From NCBI GenBank assembly GCA_004369045.1, contig ML213517.1, positions 254,757 to 318,756 of the forward strand: DNA of 64,000 nt, given 5' to 3'. Origin of the DNA: Heliocybe sulcata (Eukaryota > Basidiomycota > Agaricomycetes > Gloeophyllales > Gloeophyllaceae). The translations under genes and the position numbers were made by a program. Below the pieces are notes generated by a model that was not told the origin of the DNA, made no database searches, and saw only the letters and a list, made by a program, of their open reading frames with translations. This document shows, piece by piece, positions 36,628-47,098 of this stretch (positions are counted from its first letter, which is position 1; the number at the start of each line of letters is the position of its first letter).

Positions 36628-36956
36628 AAGTAATACACCGTGCTTGGCATTCAGCGAGGATACCGACCCCGAACCCCGCAAAAGTGACCTCCACATAGTA
36701 TCAACGGCTACTCTGCGCAAAGCTATTGGTTGGCCTGACGCTGCCAACCGCTGAACATCTATCCCTTCTAATGTTCTGGTGCGGTCTATCGCCGGTCAAC
36801 GTGCGAGCTCTTTCTCCTCATGTTGGCTTGGGTTTGGAGCTTCCTAATCGGAGCCATGCAGCTAATGCGAACGCCGTCCCCATGCTACGAAAAGGGTGCA
36901 GTGTCATCATCTATCTACCAAAGAAGAGAGAGGTGGCGGAAAGTAGGGAACTGCGT
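36628..36956. other. 3' intergenic region after ERG2
   Basis: No gene recognised before the left end of the inverted duplication block. Confidence 0.4.
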
Positions 36957-38760
36957 CTTGCCTTGAAGCCTAGTCCTATGACACGCTACACGACGGTGTT
37001 GGTCAACAGCATGATGCGCACCTATGCAGGACTAGTATCACATTGCTGGGCCATAACGTCTGTACATACAAGTGAAGCAGCGTATCCAGCCGCCCAACAG
37101 ACCTATTCAGCTCCACCCACCATTTCCTTCAAGCCCCAAACAATCGTATCCACCTGGAACTCACTGAAGTGCTTTCTCTCCACCAGCTTTTCGAAAAACG
37201 GGTCGAGCCGTGAGGCAGGCCTTGCAGCCAATGCTTGGAGGCACCTGAAATGAAGACCCGCCATTATTGAACTGTTAGGGTGAGAGGAAGCGGACAGGGC
37301 TCACTCTGCGTCCGAGATCCCGAGCCGCTCAAAAATGGGCCATAAGTAAGGCATTGGCGGCGAAAGAGATGTGAGGAAGGCTATGACATAGTCGGACGGG
37401 TTGGCAGTAGAGGTGGAGGTGGATTGCATAGTTGAGGACTGAGAGGCCGTAGTGCCATGCGAGGCGAGAGGCGTTGAGGTGGACGCTTGCGAGCTGCTGG
37501 CCACGTTGTTTGAAACTGGAAAATTCAAAGACGTCTGCGTCGAACTTCGCGAGCTGGAGGGGCTAGCCTTGGGTGGCACTTGGACGTATACCTGAAGGCA
37601 GTCTCAGTAGTGCTCGCTACTCTGATAGCAATCGCTTACCTGACCCGACCTCGCAGATCGCAAGGTTCTTCTAGGCATGTAAGGAGACGTGGCCTACAGC
37701 CGCGCTCAGGTAAGTCTGCATACTCATTTTAGTTGGCGCTCACAATGTTGTCAGTCGTGTCTGTCGACTCTTGCTTGATGGCCTCGGAGCCCATAGACTG
37801 CTCGCTTGCCTCATGAAGAGCGACAAAAGTCGAGGCCGTCTTCGCATTTGGGGTCTCATTTTCCTTGCCACTCTGTTTGGTCTTCCACTGCTTCTTATTA
37901 TACTTGCGACTCAGAAGCCAATTCGTCACGTAGCTCCTCAGTGGCCACGAGTTAGGGAACCGTGCAAAGATAGGCAAGCGTGTCGTCGCCTGCATGCACC
38001 CGACTAGTATCAGTCCGCCAACGTGCCCTATGAAGGATACTTTGTACTCACCGTTTGGATGAAGCTGTTCCATTTTCCTGCTTCCTGTTCTCGTACTGAA
38101 CGATCCTTATCGAGGAGTTCATCTGCAAGATCGCGCACGGCTTCCTGCAGAGTCAACCAAGTCAGAGGTGTCGACTTGCGAAATAAGGAGGCAGAGATTA
38201 AACACCCAGAGCTTCGTAGCCTCTGCAGGAGGCAAGATTACATTGATAGCTTGGTAGTGCGTCTGTCGCATGAGCTTCTGCTGCCGACGCACGCTAGGAG
38301 TTGTTGCTCGTACTAATCCATGACGGCAACATCAATGGCACAGAAGCATGCAAGAGGGATCGTGCTCACCGATATTCATAACAGACTGTGACGCAACTTT
38401 AACACGAGGCATATCGAGAAGCTGAGGGCCGTTAGCTGTCGAAGAAAAGGATAAGAGAGGAAGGTGAGGTGGGCCGCTTTATAAGTGCTAAAGCTTGTTG
38501 ACGATCTTCTCCATCAAATTGACCCTTAGTACACGTAAAAGCAGCGTACAAGGCGCGACATGCGCCCCTCAAGGCAGGGCCGTCGCAGGACGGCAGTCCA
38601 GTTCATGTATACGGAGGGAACAATCGCACTTATATACAAGATTATCGGAGACCAGAGGAAATTAGTGATGAAGACTTTGGCGATCAATATTGGTCACAAT
38701 GAGCGTTACTCGTAGAACTCGTAGATCACATGATCGTGCCACTAAGCCTCTCAGCGTGAC
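36957..38760 (-). repeat. Inverted duplication block, left copy
   Basis: The reverse complement of this stretch aligns over its length with 44800-46600. The match includes the gene, its introns and promoter (for example GATCATGTGATCT in the upstream flank and CAATGTGATACTAGTCCTGC downstream). The two copies differ by many substitutions and short indels. Block ends are approximate and were placed by eye. Confidence 0.8.
37104..38412 (-). CDS. Unknown-family protein, copy 1 of a duplicated gene
   Basis: Function unknown. Exons join to MPRVKVASQSVMNIG, then an RRQQKLMRQTHYQAINVILPPAEATKLW helix region (given in parts: HYQAINVILPPAEATKLW), EAVRDLADELLDKDRS, EAGKWNSFIQT, ATTRLPIFARF-NSWPLRSYVTNWL, a basic RKYNKKQWKTKQS stretch, PRRTLRSARSGQ, and a Ser/Thr-rich linker. 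The end module SDYVIAFLTSLSPPMPYLWPIF continues ERLGISDAE, then a final helical exon with SRLD(R)FFEKLVERK. The pattern PI-x3-F-x4-W-x3-YV-x2-WL recalls a large Agaricomycete family of unnamed proteins with a YPIL...W...YL core; that is from memory. The frame looks open in every exon checked. Its paralogue is at 45161-46449. Confidence 0.65.
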
Positions 38761-38984
38761 AGCGGGCCACCCTGCCAGCAAGTATGTGAGGGACGAGAAA
38801 AAGTATAGGGAAGTGCGAGACATTGTATCAACTTTTAATGGCAGTGGATTGGGAAGGTAAATCGACGTTATCGAATCCCGGTAGTGCCCGTCCTTGCGTT
38901 GGCAAGGGTTAAGATGTCAAGTAGTTTAGAGGCCGTTCCCGTTTCACAGGCGACGTTCAACCAGTTGCTGAGGTGATTGCGACG

Positions 38985-39212
38985 GTCCTTGGATTATATC
39001 CCTCTGACTCTGGTGTCCGTTCTCCTCGAGGCAAGCATCAACGGCATCTCAGTCGGAAGGCTCGCAGAAACACCCATCATAATTCTTCGAAGATACCAGT
39101 ATATACTCCTCTCGGCAGTCCACAGCGAGACGAAACAGGTCGTACTGTACAAGATATTGCTCTCCCGGCATTCGGAAATCTTTGCAGATATGCTGACGAT
39201 GCCTCCTCCGGT
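38985..39212 (+). pseudogene. BTB/POZ gene fragment abutting the P450 stop
   Basis: The plus strand reads SAVHSETKQVVLYK, then LLSRHSEIFADMLTMPPP, nearly identical to the BTB proteins at 52 and 54 kb. Upstream, the ASQSEG...FFED start region is recognisable in another frame and carries a stop. After MPPP the similarity ends, and the P450 stop codon follows at 39216-39214 on the other strand. Only the first BTB exon is represented, without the second exon. It is a truncated, frameshifted copy. Confidence 0.75.
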
Positions 39213-39213
39213 A

Positions 39214-41453
39214 CTAGTCCCTTCTCTTGATGCCCACATTACACTCGACCGGCTTCCTCAAGAACCCTTCGCGAGTGTCGAACTGAGCAGTATCCAGGTC
39301 AGTCGATCGACAGTGATTATCCGAAGATACTGCATACCTTCTTCTCGGGCTCTTCCAGTAGGAAGTGGTAGCGCCGGAGGATGGAGGAAATGATAATGAG
39401 CAGCTCCATACTCGCCAAGTTACGACCGACACAGGCCCTGTGAACATAGTCAGACAGTGGCCATGTCTTAGTATTGTGAAACACCCACCTAGGACCGTAG
39501 GAGAACGGATTGAACGCCTTGTTAATGTCCGCCTGGTCAATCTCGAACCACCTCTCTGGCCTAAACACGTCGACATCCTCGCCCCAAACAGCCTTCTCCC
39601 TGTGGATCGTGTACGTGGGCACGCTGAGGACAGTGCCCTCCGGGAATGTCTTCCCGCACACCGTCATACCGCCCTCGGGGACGACGCGAGGCAGGCCGAT
39701 GCCGGAGGTCGAGTGGATGCGCAGGGCCTCGTTGATCACGGCCTCGAGGTACTTCAGCCGCTTGACCTGGTCGAATGTCGACACGGGGTCGTCGTTGCCC
39801 AGCGCCTCGTCGAGCTCGGCGTGGAGCTTCGCCTGGACATCCGGGTAGAGAGCGAGGTAGTACGTGATGGCGCAGGACGAGCTGGAGACGAAGTATTCAT
39901 CAGTGTGGTATCAAATCGAGGGCCAGGCGGTGCCTACTTGGACGTGGTGTCAGACCCCGCAATCAGCTGCGTCAACGCTTCAGCAGTCAACTCCTCCCTC
40001 CCCATGGGCTTGCCCTCGTCGTCCTTGCCCTCCTGCAGCTTGCTCAGCAAATCGACGCGGTCCGTCGGGCTCGTCATCCGCTTTGCGACGGCAGCCACCG
40101 CGAGTCCTGCGAGGTCTTTCACTGCCTTGCTGCCGTTGCGGTACCAGGGGTGCAGGTTCTTGACGAACGGCCGGAACCACACCGGGAGGACGCCCATAGA
40201 TGCGGAGTACTCGCCGCGATCGTTGAGTATCTGTACGGCGGGGAAATAGTTGACCTTGAGAGTGTCGGCTTTCCCGTAGGAGGCCATGGCGTCTTGGTGG
40301 GAGATGGCGACCGCAGCCGAGTCCTTGCATGCTGTGAGCATGCCGAAGGGTGAACCGAATGCGAGGTCGCCTGTTGCTTGGGTTCAGTAACGGTGATCCA
40401 CCTCGTTTGGACTTGCACGTACCAATGATGTCGAATGCCAAGTAGTTGTACCCTGTTTCTCGAATTAGCGAGCTGAAGCCATACGAGCGTGCCAGACATA
40501 CAAGGAAGCGAATCGAGCCAAAGACGGCCGTCTCTTCCCTTCCACCCGTTGCCCTCATCGCCCGACATGCCCTTCGCGGCCAAGTCGCACAAGCGGTCCC
40601 ACTGCTCGATGAGCTGGCGGACATAGAGCCGCACGTGGGGCTCGAACTCCAGCACGCTCTTCTGCGAGAAGATGTGCGAGACGATCTTGCGTTTGCGGGC
40701 GTGCTCGGCTCTGTCGCGGGTATTGAACAGGCCTCGCCGGATGGACACGAAGGCGTCGTAGAAGTCGGATTTGAGCGAACCATTGCCGTGGGCGTAGACG
40801 ACTTGCAGGGCATCCGGGTCCGCGATGGATAGGTGATTTGGGGCTATGCGAACGAATTTACCTGTATGTATTCAATGAAGGTGATTTTATTATTAGTCAT
40901 GCGGCGTGGACTCGGCACATAGAAATAGCCGATTGTGTGCCCCAGCAGCAGAAAGATGACCGAGTGGATACCAGTCGGGCAAATCAACAACATGAGGTTG
41001 TTTTATCCCGGTTGTAGTCAACCAGGATTAATACGTGCGCCATGTTTACAGACAGCCACAGACTGATACCACGACGTGTCTTAGGTTTCTTCCCGCCGCT
41101 AGCGTTCAGCAATGGATCACCCTCGCTAGTTCAGCCCAGTGCTCCTTCCGGTCTCTCAGGGCGATCTTACGAAGTATCCGAGGTGGCATACTTGGATTCC
41201 ATTCAGACTACGCACCGTGCTTTTTGTGCAGGTCATGCACAACTTCGGATCTGTGTCCTTGTGCAGTGACTCGGCCCAGCCAAGCATCCGAAACCTTTGC
41301 GAGGAAAGGACCTGGGATATTTTTCGCACCATGTGGGTCGACAAGGTAAGGCACGACGTGCCCCAAAGCGACGACTATAGCGAGAATTATGAGGACATTC
41401 GTGAAGTCGGCGTCCATAATAGACATGGCGGAAGGGGGATAAGCAGTGGGCAT
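39214..41453 (-). CDS. Cytochrome P450, CYP53 family (benzoate 4-hydroxylase type)
   Basis: Microsomal monooxygenase; CYP53 members para-hydroxylate benzoate and related aromatics, a detoxification and lignin-aromatic step. N-terminal membrane anchor (VLIILAIVVALGHVVPYLV), then NIPGPFLAKVSDAWLG and HRSEVVHDLHKKHG, diagnostic of CYP53. Further on: FVRIAPNHLSIADPDALQ, TRDRAEHARKRKIVSHIFS, an I-helix with LIAGSDTTS, the ExxR motif in EALRIHS, FRPERWFEI, and the haem loop FNPFSYGPRACVGRNLA with its Cys (split by an intron inside the Arg codon). The last exon is TREGFLRKPVECNVGIKRRD. About 520 residues, frame intact. Start at 41453 or 41426 (MSIMDADF). It sits alone between the two inverted duplication blocks. 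Confidence 0.92.
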
Positions 41454-43170
41454 GGTGGGATGGGCGTGTTACTTCGTTTATATACACTGCACGCATATAT
41501 GCATGGAGGTCATGAGGTCTTCGAAAGAATCATGATTCATTATGCCCGCCCGGCACTTCGTTCGGCAATAGATATATTGGTTTGGAAACCTGCCCAGGAC
41601 CCCGTGAAGATAGCAGTGCTTCGTTGATCCATGCCATTCCTGAATTCTCCTGTCAGACATGTACATTCTGAAAGTCAGCCATATCCTTCTCAAGTCAAAC
41701 GACTTTTTACCGCATATTCCCCAAATTGTGATCCGCAGGATGGGGATATCCTCTTCGGCACCTAGTCTTTGTCCACAGCCCTTCGCGCTCGAGCCAGTTA
41801 CGGGTGCTAGGCCTGTGCAAACGGGGCAATGGAGACTGCACAGATGACAAGTCTATAGTAAGTGCGTGACTCTGCCCGCGACGGCATAAGAGCCGAACAT
41901 TCAGGAGGCCCACCTTTCTGCACGCTCCGGATCTTGCAAGGTATTTAGATTCAGACAATTTGTTACTCTGCAAGGAGATGACTATACCGCAAGTTTGTAA
42001 GATAGCTGAGGCGCGGTCTTACTTAGAAACCCCAATACTTATCCCCTCTGCACTTCCGGGGTCTTGCGCGTGCATCGCGTGTGAGGAAACGGGGTTCTGC
42101 ACGGAGAATGCAGAACTCCTTCGATCCTCCGCCCGCAGTGGCTCAGACAACCAGCCAATTGGAGGGTTCGTCGACATCGCCGCCGAAGAGAAAATTGGAT
42201 GGGTATCGCGGCCACCATAGTTGCCCGTATAACTGCAGGTCCCTCAGTCAAGCTGGTCCAATAACTCTGCCGAGACAAATACTACATATCTTTGGCGGAT
42301 AACGTTGGTGCTCTCCAAAACGCACTTGGTCCTTGCGGGTTGGGATCCGGACGCGCTGTACCCTACAGCGGCAGCAAGGTATACGTATACGTGACATATA
42401 CCACGCACTCGAAGGACTGATTACCGGTGTTCAACAGATGGAGATGGCGGCCAGTAGACAACGGGTTTCGCGGCTATGTACCTTCCGCAGCGGAAGACTG
42501 CCGTATTTTGGTCCTCTAGTTAGGCGACACTTGAAGAACTGGCGCCTCTTCGAAAACTGGAGTTCCTGGTCATCAGCCACCGGGCGTCTTTGACGTTCCC
42601 ATGTATGACAATCGACGTCTGCGAAACACGGAGCATGTTGGTCTTCGTCTTCTTTGTGAACGAGGATACCGTAGTGCTTTCCCCTGCACAACATGTGTCA
42701 GTGGGGTCCTTTAAGAGGCCTTCCAAACCAAGAGTTCGGCATGAGCGAGGGCCATATTTCGAGCTAGAATCCAGCTGGTCACGCAGAACATAATGTCGCA
42801 GCCATAGCTAGCTGCAGCTAAGTCGCAATATTGCTGCACGTACGGACTATCTTACTAAGAATCGGCCCATGTCATCCTGTCCTTCGTCCCCACACTTTCA
42901 GCCATACCGGAAGTCCAAGGCTGTGATAGCGCGGCGTAGGGCTCGATAATGATAGAGTTGCAAGAAAAGAAAAATTAAAAGAAAAAAGAAAAAGAAAAAT
43001 CGCTACTGGCTCACAGAGCCATGTGGTCCGTACCAGATGTGGCTACAGCAGCTGCTACCTTGCATCATTGCGACGAGTCGTCGGAATTGAACCGATAGAG
43101 ATAGAATTTGACCCTATGCTATAGCATGTATCTTTTTCCTGCTTTTTATTACTACAATTCATAATTTTCT

Positions 43171-43189
43171 CTCCGGTCTTCGACCGGAG
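43171..43189. other. Perfect short hairpin, 8-bp stem
   Basis: CTCCGGTC, loop TTC, GACCGGAG in an AT-rich, gene-free region. No flanking gene makes it a terminator; the role is unknown. Confidence 0.6.
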
Positions 43190-43874
43190 GGTAGCATTTT
43201 CTAGTCAAGACTTCTGGGGAATCCTTGCAGGTATGGGTCGTGCCGGAGCTGGCCTACTGTAATAACATAGATTTCAATGTCACCCTTAATATTGGTGGAT
43301 CAATAAATCTTCATATACTTTCCGATCGAAGGGAATCCATCCACCGAGCGGGGCAAATGCAGATTTTAAACTCCGCTCTTCGGCCACAATAATGAATGAG
43401 GCTGGTAGCATTACTTAGATGATAAGATGAGGCCAAAGCTTCAAAACATGCTTATATATGTATTACTATCTTTTATTCTCAGGTACATTCTCTGTCGCAC
43501 AAGGCTAGTTGGTCCCGGTCGATACTGATCGGAGTGTGAATTGTCATCCCATATTGAGCGGGGCATCGGGAAACTGCCAAGATTCAGCGCACCATATGTA
43601 CGTGCACTTCAAAGTTTATAGTGCTAGGATATCTAGTGTAGATTTTAGTGCACTCATATTGATATGTAGGTATTTTGGATGTTTCGGGATGCAACCACTA
43701 TTGTGGTACATGGCCACAGCCGTCTGACACTTTATGTAGTACTGGTATCGGATACTGTTGAAACTGACAAGACATATGAGAAACCATATCTGTAGGCTTA
43801 GAGTACAAATACCTTCCAGATATTCCGGGCAGCTCAGAGCGCACAACCGCACAAAGTGACCAAAGAGCCACCAG

Positions 43875-43930
43875 CCACGTGTCTAATAACTACCACGTGT
43901 CTAATAACTCGCCACGTGTCTAATAACTCG
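43875..43930 (+). repeat. Three tandem copies of an 18-19-bp unit
   Basis: CCACGTGTCTAATAACTA followed by two copies of CCACGTGTCTAATAACTCG. The core CACGTGTCTAATA also occurs in both copies of the 16.9-17.2 kb duplication. Each unit holds a CACGTG palindrome. Confidence 0.85.
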
Positions 43931-44799
43931 TTATTTTGCAACTCCATCGGTAACCTCTCCGGCGTAGCGCCCAACGTATCGTACGCGTGTTCCGCAGTTT
44001 AACATTGCACCGCCTCCTGGCGATGCAGGTCACCTGGAGCTTCTGGGGGATTCTTCCATTTGCTTTCAACAGTGTCGAAGTCGGCTGTGCATGTTCTGTA
44101 TTTAAGACAAGCGTCGAGTGGATGATAACCATCAGTCGAGACTCACCGCATCACGTTCCCTCAGTGACAGCGTATACAGCACCTTGTCTAAGCATGCGGC
44201 ACGATAATCTATTAAACAGTACGTCAGTTACTTCTAACAATTCTCCTCTCATGACGTCCAATCATGATGCGCAGAGCTCTCCTCGGAATCAATGGAGCTA
44301 ATGCCAGAATATTCTTACGAGTCTGGCGATGCAGGAGAATGGTGAGTGTCTCTGCTGCTAGAAACGGCGCAAGCGCAGCTGATCATGATACACTCATTCC
44401 TTTCTATAGCATGGGAAACAGTGTTTGTGTCAACTTCATGGCTCCGATTAGGAAGCCAGTACCTGGTGGACATGTCAAGCCCAAGCCGAAATGATGGGAG
44501 AGAGATTACGCGTCGAACATCGATAGAGTGCACAAGGACATTGGAAGTAAAGGGTCTGGCAGCATCAGGCCAACCTTACGGTAGAGTTCCGCTCAGAGCA
44601 GCTGTTTGACGCTATGCAGAGGTCGCATTATGAGGATTTACCCGCTAATGCTAATGCCACAAATAGGACAGGACACCACGCCAAGGGGAGATAATCTCAG
44701 TACAATCAAAAGGAGGGCAGTTATTTAATGGTGAAACATCGCCTGTGAAAGGATGAACGGCCTTGAGAAGGAGCTACTTGACATCCTGTGCAGTGCAAG

Positions 44800-46600
44800 C
44801 CTCGCGAGTGAGGCCTGATGTCACAATCATGTGATCTGTGAGTAACGTTCAATGTGACCCATATTTGATCGCGCCACTTGGATACTAGTACGGATTTCAG
44901 TGCAGCTATGTCCTCTGGTAGGCGATGTGAGTCTTCCGTGATCTCGCCCATAAATGCGACTGTTCACTAGATGACCATATATTTCTACGACGGGCCTGCC
45001 TTGACGGGCGCATGTCGCGCTTTGTACGCTCGTTTTACGTGTATGAAGGGTCATTTTGATGGAGAAGATAGTCAACAAGCTTTAGTACTTATAAACACGT
45101 CCACCTCACCTTTTTCTCTTGTCCTTTCCTCAGACAGTTAACGGCCCTCACCTTCTCAATATGCCTCGCATAAAAGTTACCTCACAGTCTGCTGTAGATA
45201 CTGGTGAGCCTATCCCTCTCGCGTGCCTCTGTGCCATTGATGCCATTGTCATGGATTAGTACTAGAAAGGGGGCAACAGACGCCCTTACCAAGCTATCAG
45301 TGCGATCTTGCCTCCTGCGGAGGCCATGAAACTTTGGGTGTTTAGTCTCTGCGTACTTACTTCACACGTCGACACCTCTAACTCGGCTGACTCTGCAGGA
45401 AGCTGTGCGCGATCTGGCAGATGAACACCTCAATAAGGACCGTTTAGTCCGGGAGCAGGAAGCAGGAAAATGGAACCACTTCATCCAAACGGTGAGTACA
45501 AAGTATCCTTTGATAGGGCATGTCGACAGACCGATGCTCGGATGCACGCAGGCGACCGCGCACTTCCCCATTTTCGCACGGTTTTATAGCTCCTGGCCGG
45601 TGAGGGTCTACGTGACGAATTGGCTTGCGAAACGCAAGTACTGTAAGAAAACCCGGAAGACCAAACAGAGTGACAAGGAAAATATAATCGCAAATGCGGA
45701 GACGGCGTCGACTCCTGCAGTTCTTCATAAGGCAAGCAAGCAGTCCATGGGCTCCGAGGCTATCAAGCAAGAGTCAAGAGACACGACTGACAACATTGTG
45801 AGCGCCAACTAAAATGAGTATGCAGCCTTACCTGAGGGGTCCGGGACTGTAGGCCGAGTCTTTTGACAGGCCTAGAAAGACCTTGCGATCTACAAGGTCC
45901 GGTCAGGTAAGCGATTGCTATCAGAGTAGCGGGCAATACTGACGCTGTCTCCAGGTATACGTCCAAATGCCACCCAAGGCTACGCCCTCCAGCTCGCAAA
46001 GTTCGACGCAGAAGTTTTCAGGTTCTCCAGTTTCAACCGCCCCGAGCGTGGCCAGCAGCTCGCAAGCGTCCACCTCGACGCTTCTCTCCTCGCATGGCAC
46101 TACGGCCTCTCAGACCTCAACTACGCAATCCACCACCTCCTCTACTGACAACTCGTCCGACTATGTCATAGCCTTTCTGGCATCTCTCTCCCCACCAATG
46201 CCATATCTATGGCCCACGTTTGAGCGGCTCGGTATCTCGGACGCGGAGTGAGCGCTGTCCCTTTCCTCTCACCATAACAGTTTGATAATGGCGGATCTTC
46301 ATTTCAGGTGCCTCCACGCATTGGCTGCAAGGCCTGACTCACGGCTCGACCGATTTTTCGAAAAACTGGTGGAGAGAAAGCACCTGAGTGAGCTCCAGGT
46401 GGATACGATTGTTTGGGGCTTGAAGGAAATGGTGGGTGGAGCTGAATAGGTCTGTTGGGCGGCTGGATACGCCGCTTCACTTGTATGTACAACGTTATGG
46501 CCCAGCAATGTGATACTAGTCCTGCATAGGTGCGCATCATGCTGCCGACCAACACCGTTGTGTGGCGTTGCTCATAGGGTCTGATTCTATGGCAGCCCCG
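44800..46600 (+). repeat. Inverted duplication block, right copy
   Basis: Aligns to the reverse complement of 36957-38760 through promoter, exons, introns and 3' flank. Ends are approximate. Confidence 0.8.
45161..46449 (+). CDS. Unknown-family protein, copy 2 of a duplicated gene
   Basis: Paralogue of the gene at 37104-38412 with the same exon order: MPRIKVTSQSAVDTG, PYQAISAILPPAEAMKLW, EAVRDLADEHLNKDRL, EAGKWNHFIQT, ATAHFPIFARF-SSWPVRVYVTNWL, basic RKYCKKTRKTKQS, a Ser/Thr-rich linker, SDYVIAFLASLSPPMPYLWPTF and a last helical exon ending VWGLKEMVGGAE. Relative to copy 1 the second exon is shortened near its start, and the region encoding PRRTLRSARSGQ in copy 1 appears disturbed. This copy may therefore be less functional. 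The codons around the conserved PIFARF and SPPMPYLWP cores are kept. Function unknown. Confidence 0.6.
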
Positions 46601-47098
46601 CAGGCTGCCAAAGGTCCTCTACTCGAAGTGTGGCTCACCCTCCCGAAGTCAAGATACGAGTTATATATTGAGCGAGCCAACTATATGAAACTTTTAGCTT
46701 CGTATTATACTATCCTATCTACACCCAGCCTCCATGCACACTGGTCCAGTAATCGCAAAAGAACGGAATTGAGAATGCACGACAAGAAATGTGTAAATGC
46801 TGCTATCGATGTAGATATGGTACCAGTGGATGGAGGGTTCTAACAAATGTGTAGTGTAGACATGACGCGGACGAGCCTATGAGATAGTATGACGGACACA
46901 AGAAGATCGTGAAGAAGATGAGGAAACACACATGCAACCGAAACCTACAGACACCACAACCAGTCAATACCACTGCCAAAATGTCAAATGAAAATCTCCC
47001 GGCGCGAAAAGCAGACCGTCCGGTTCTACGAGAGGGGTAATATAAGGGGTATCATCCGACGTACCCATTCACCATATCCATATAATCCCAATCCACCC
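46601..47098. other. Intergenic, no gene recognised
   Basis: Sits between the duplicated gene and the 3' end of the RNA-binding protein gene, which converge. Confidence 0.4.

Larger units (their letters stand above)
41454..44799. other. Gene-poor 3.3-kb region
   Basis: No gene recognised. Contains an A/G-rich low-complexity tract at about 42955-43005, a hairpin at 43171-43189 and a short tandem repeat at 43875-43930. Open frames at 42333-42793 and 43987-44301 show no domain or splice-linked continuation. Base composition becomes AT-rich from about 42.9 to 43.9 kb. Confidence 0.45.

Noticed and set aside
39239-39300. Plus-strand words resembling LPQEP-FASV of the exon at 52.2 kb
   Set aside because: This stretch is the antisense of the conserved CYP53 C-terminus (TREGFLRKPVE), so the resemblance over about 50 bp is most simply chance.
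42957-43003. A/G-rich tract
   Set aside because: Simple low-complexity sequence; no poly(A) tail with target duplication or element body could be defined next to it.
46562-46843. Short plus-strand open frame after the duplicated gene
   Set aside because: No domain; its left part is the diverging edge of the inverted duplication.
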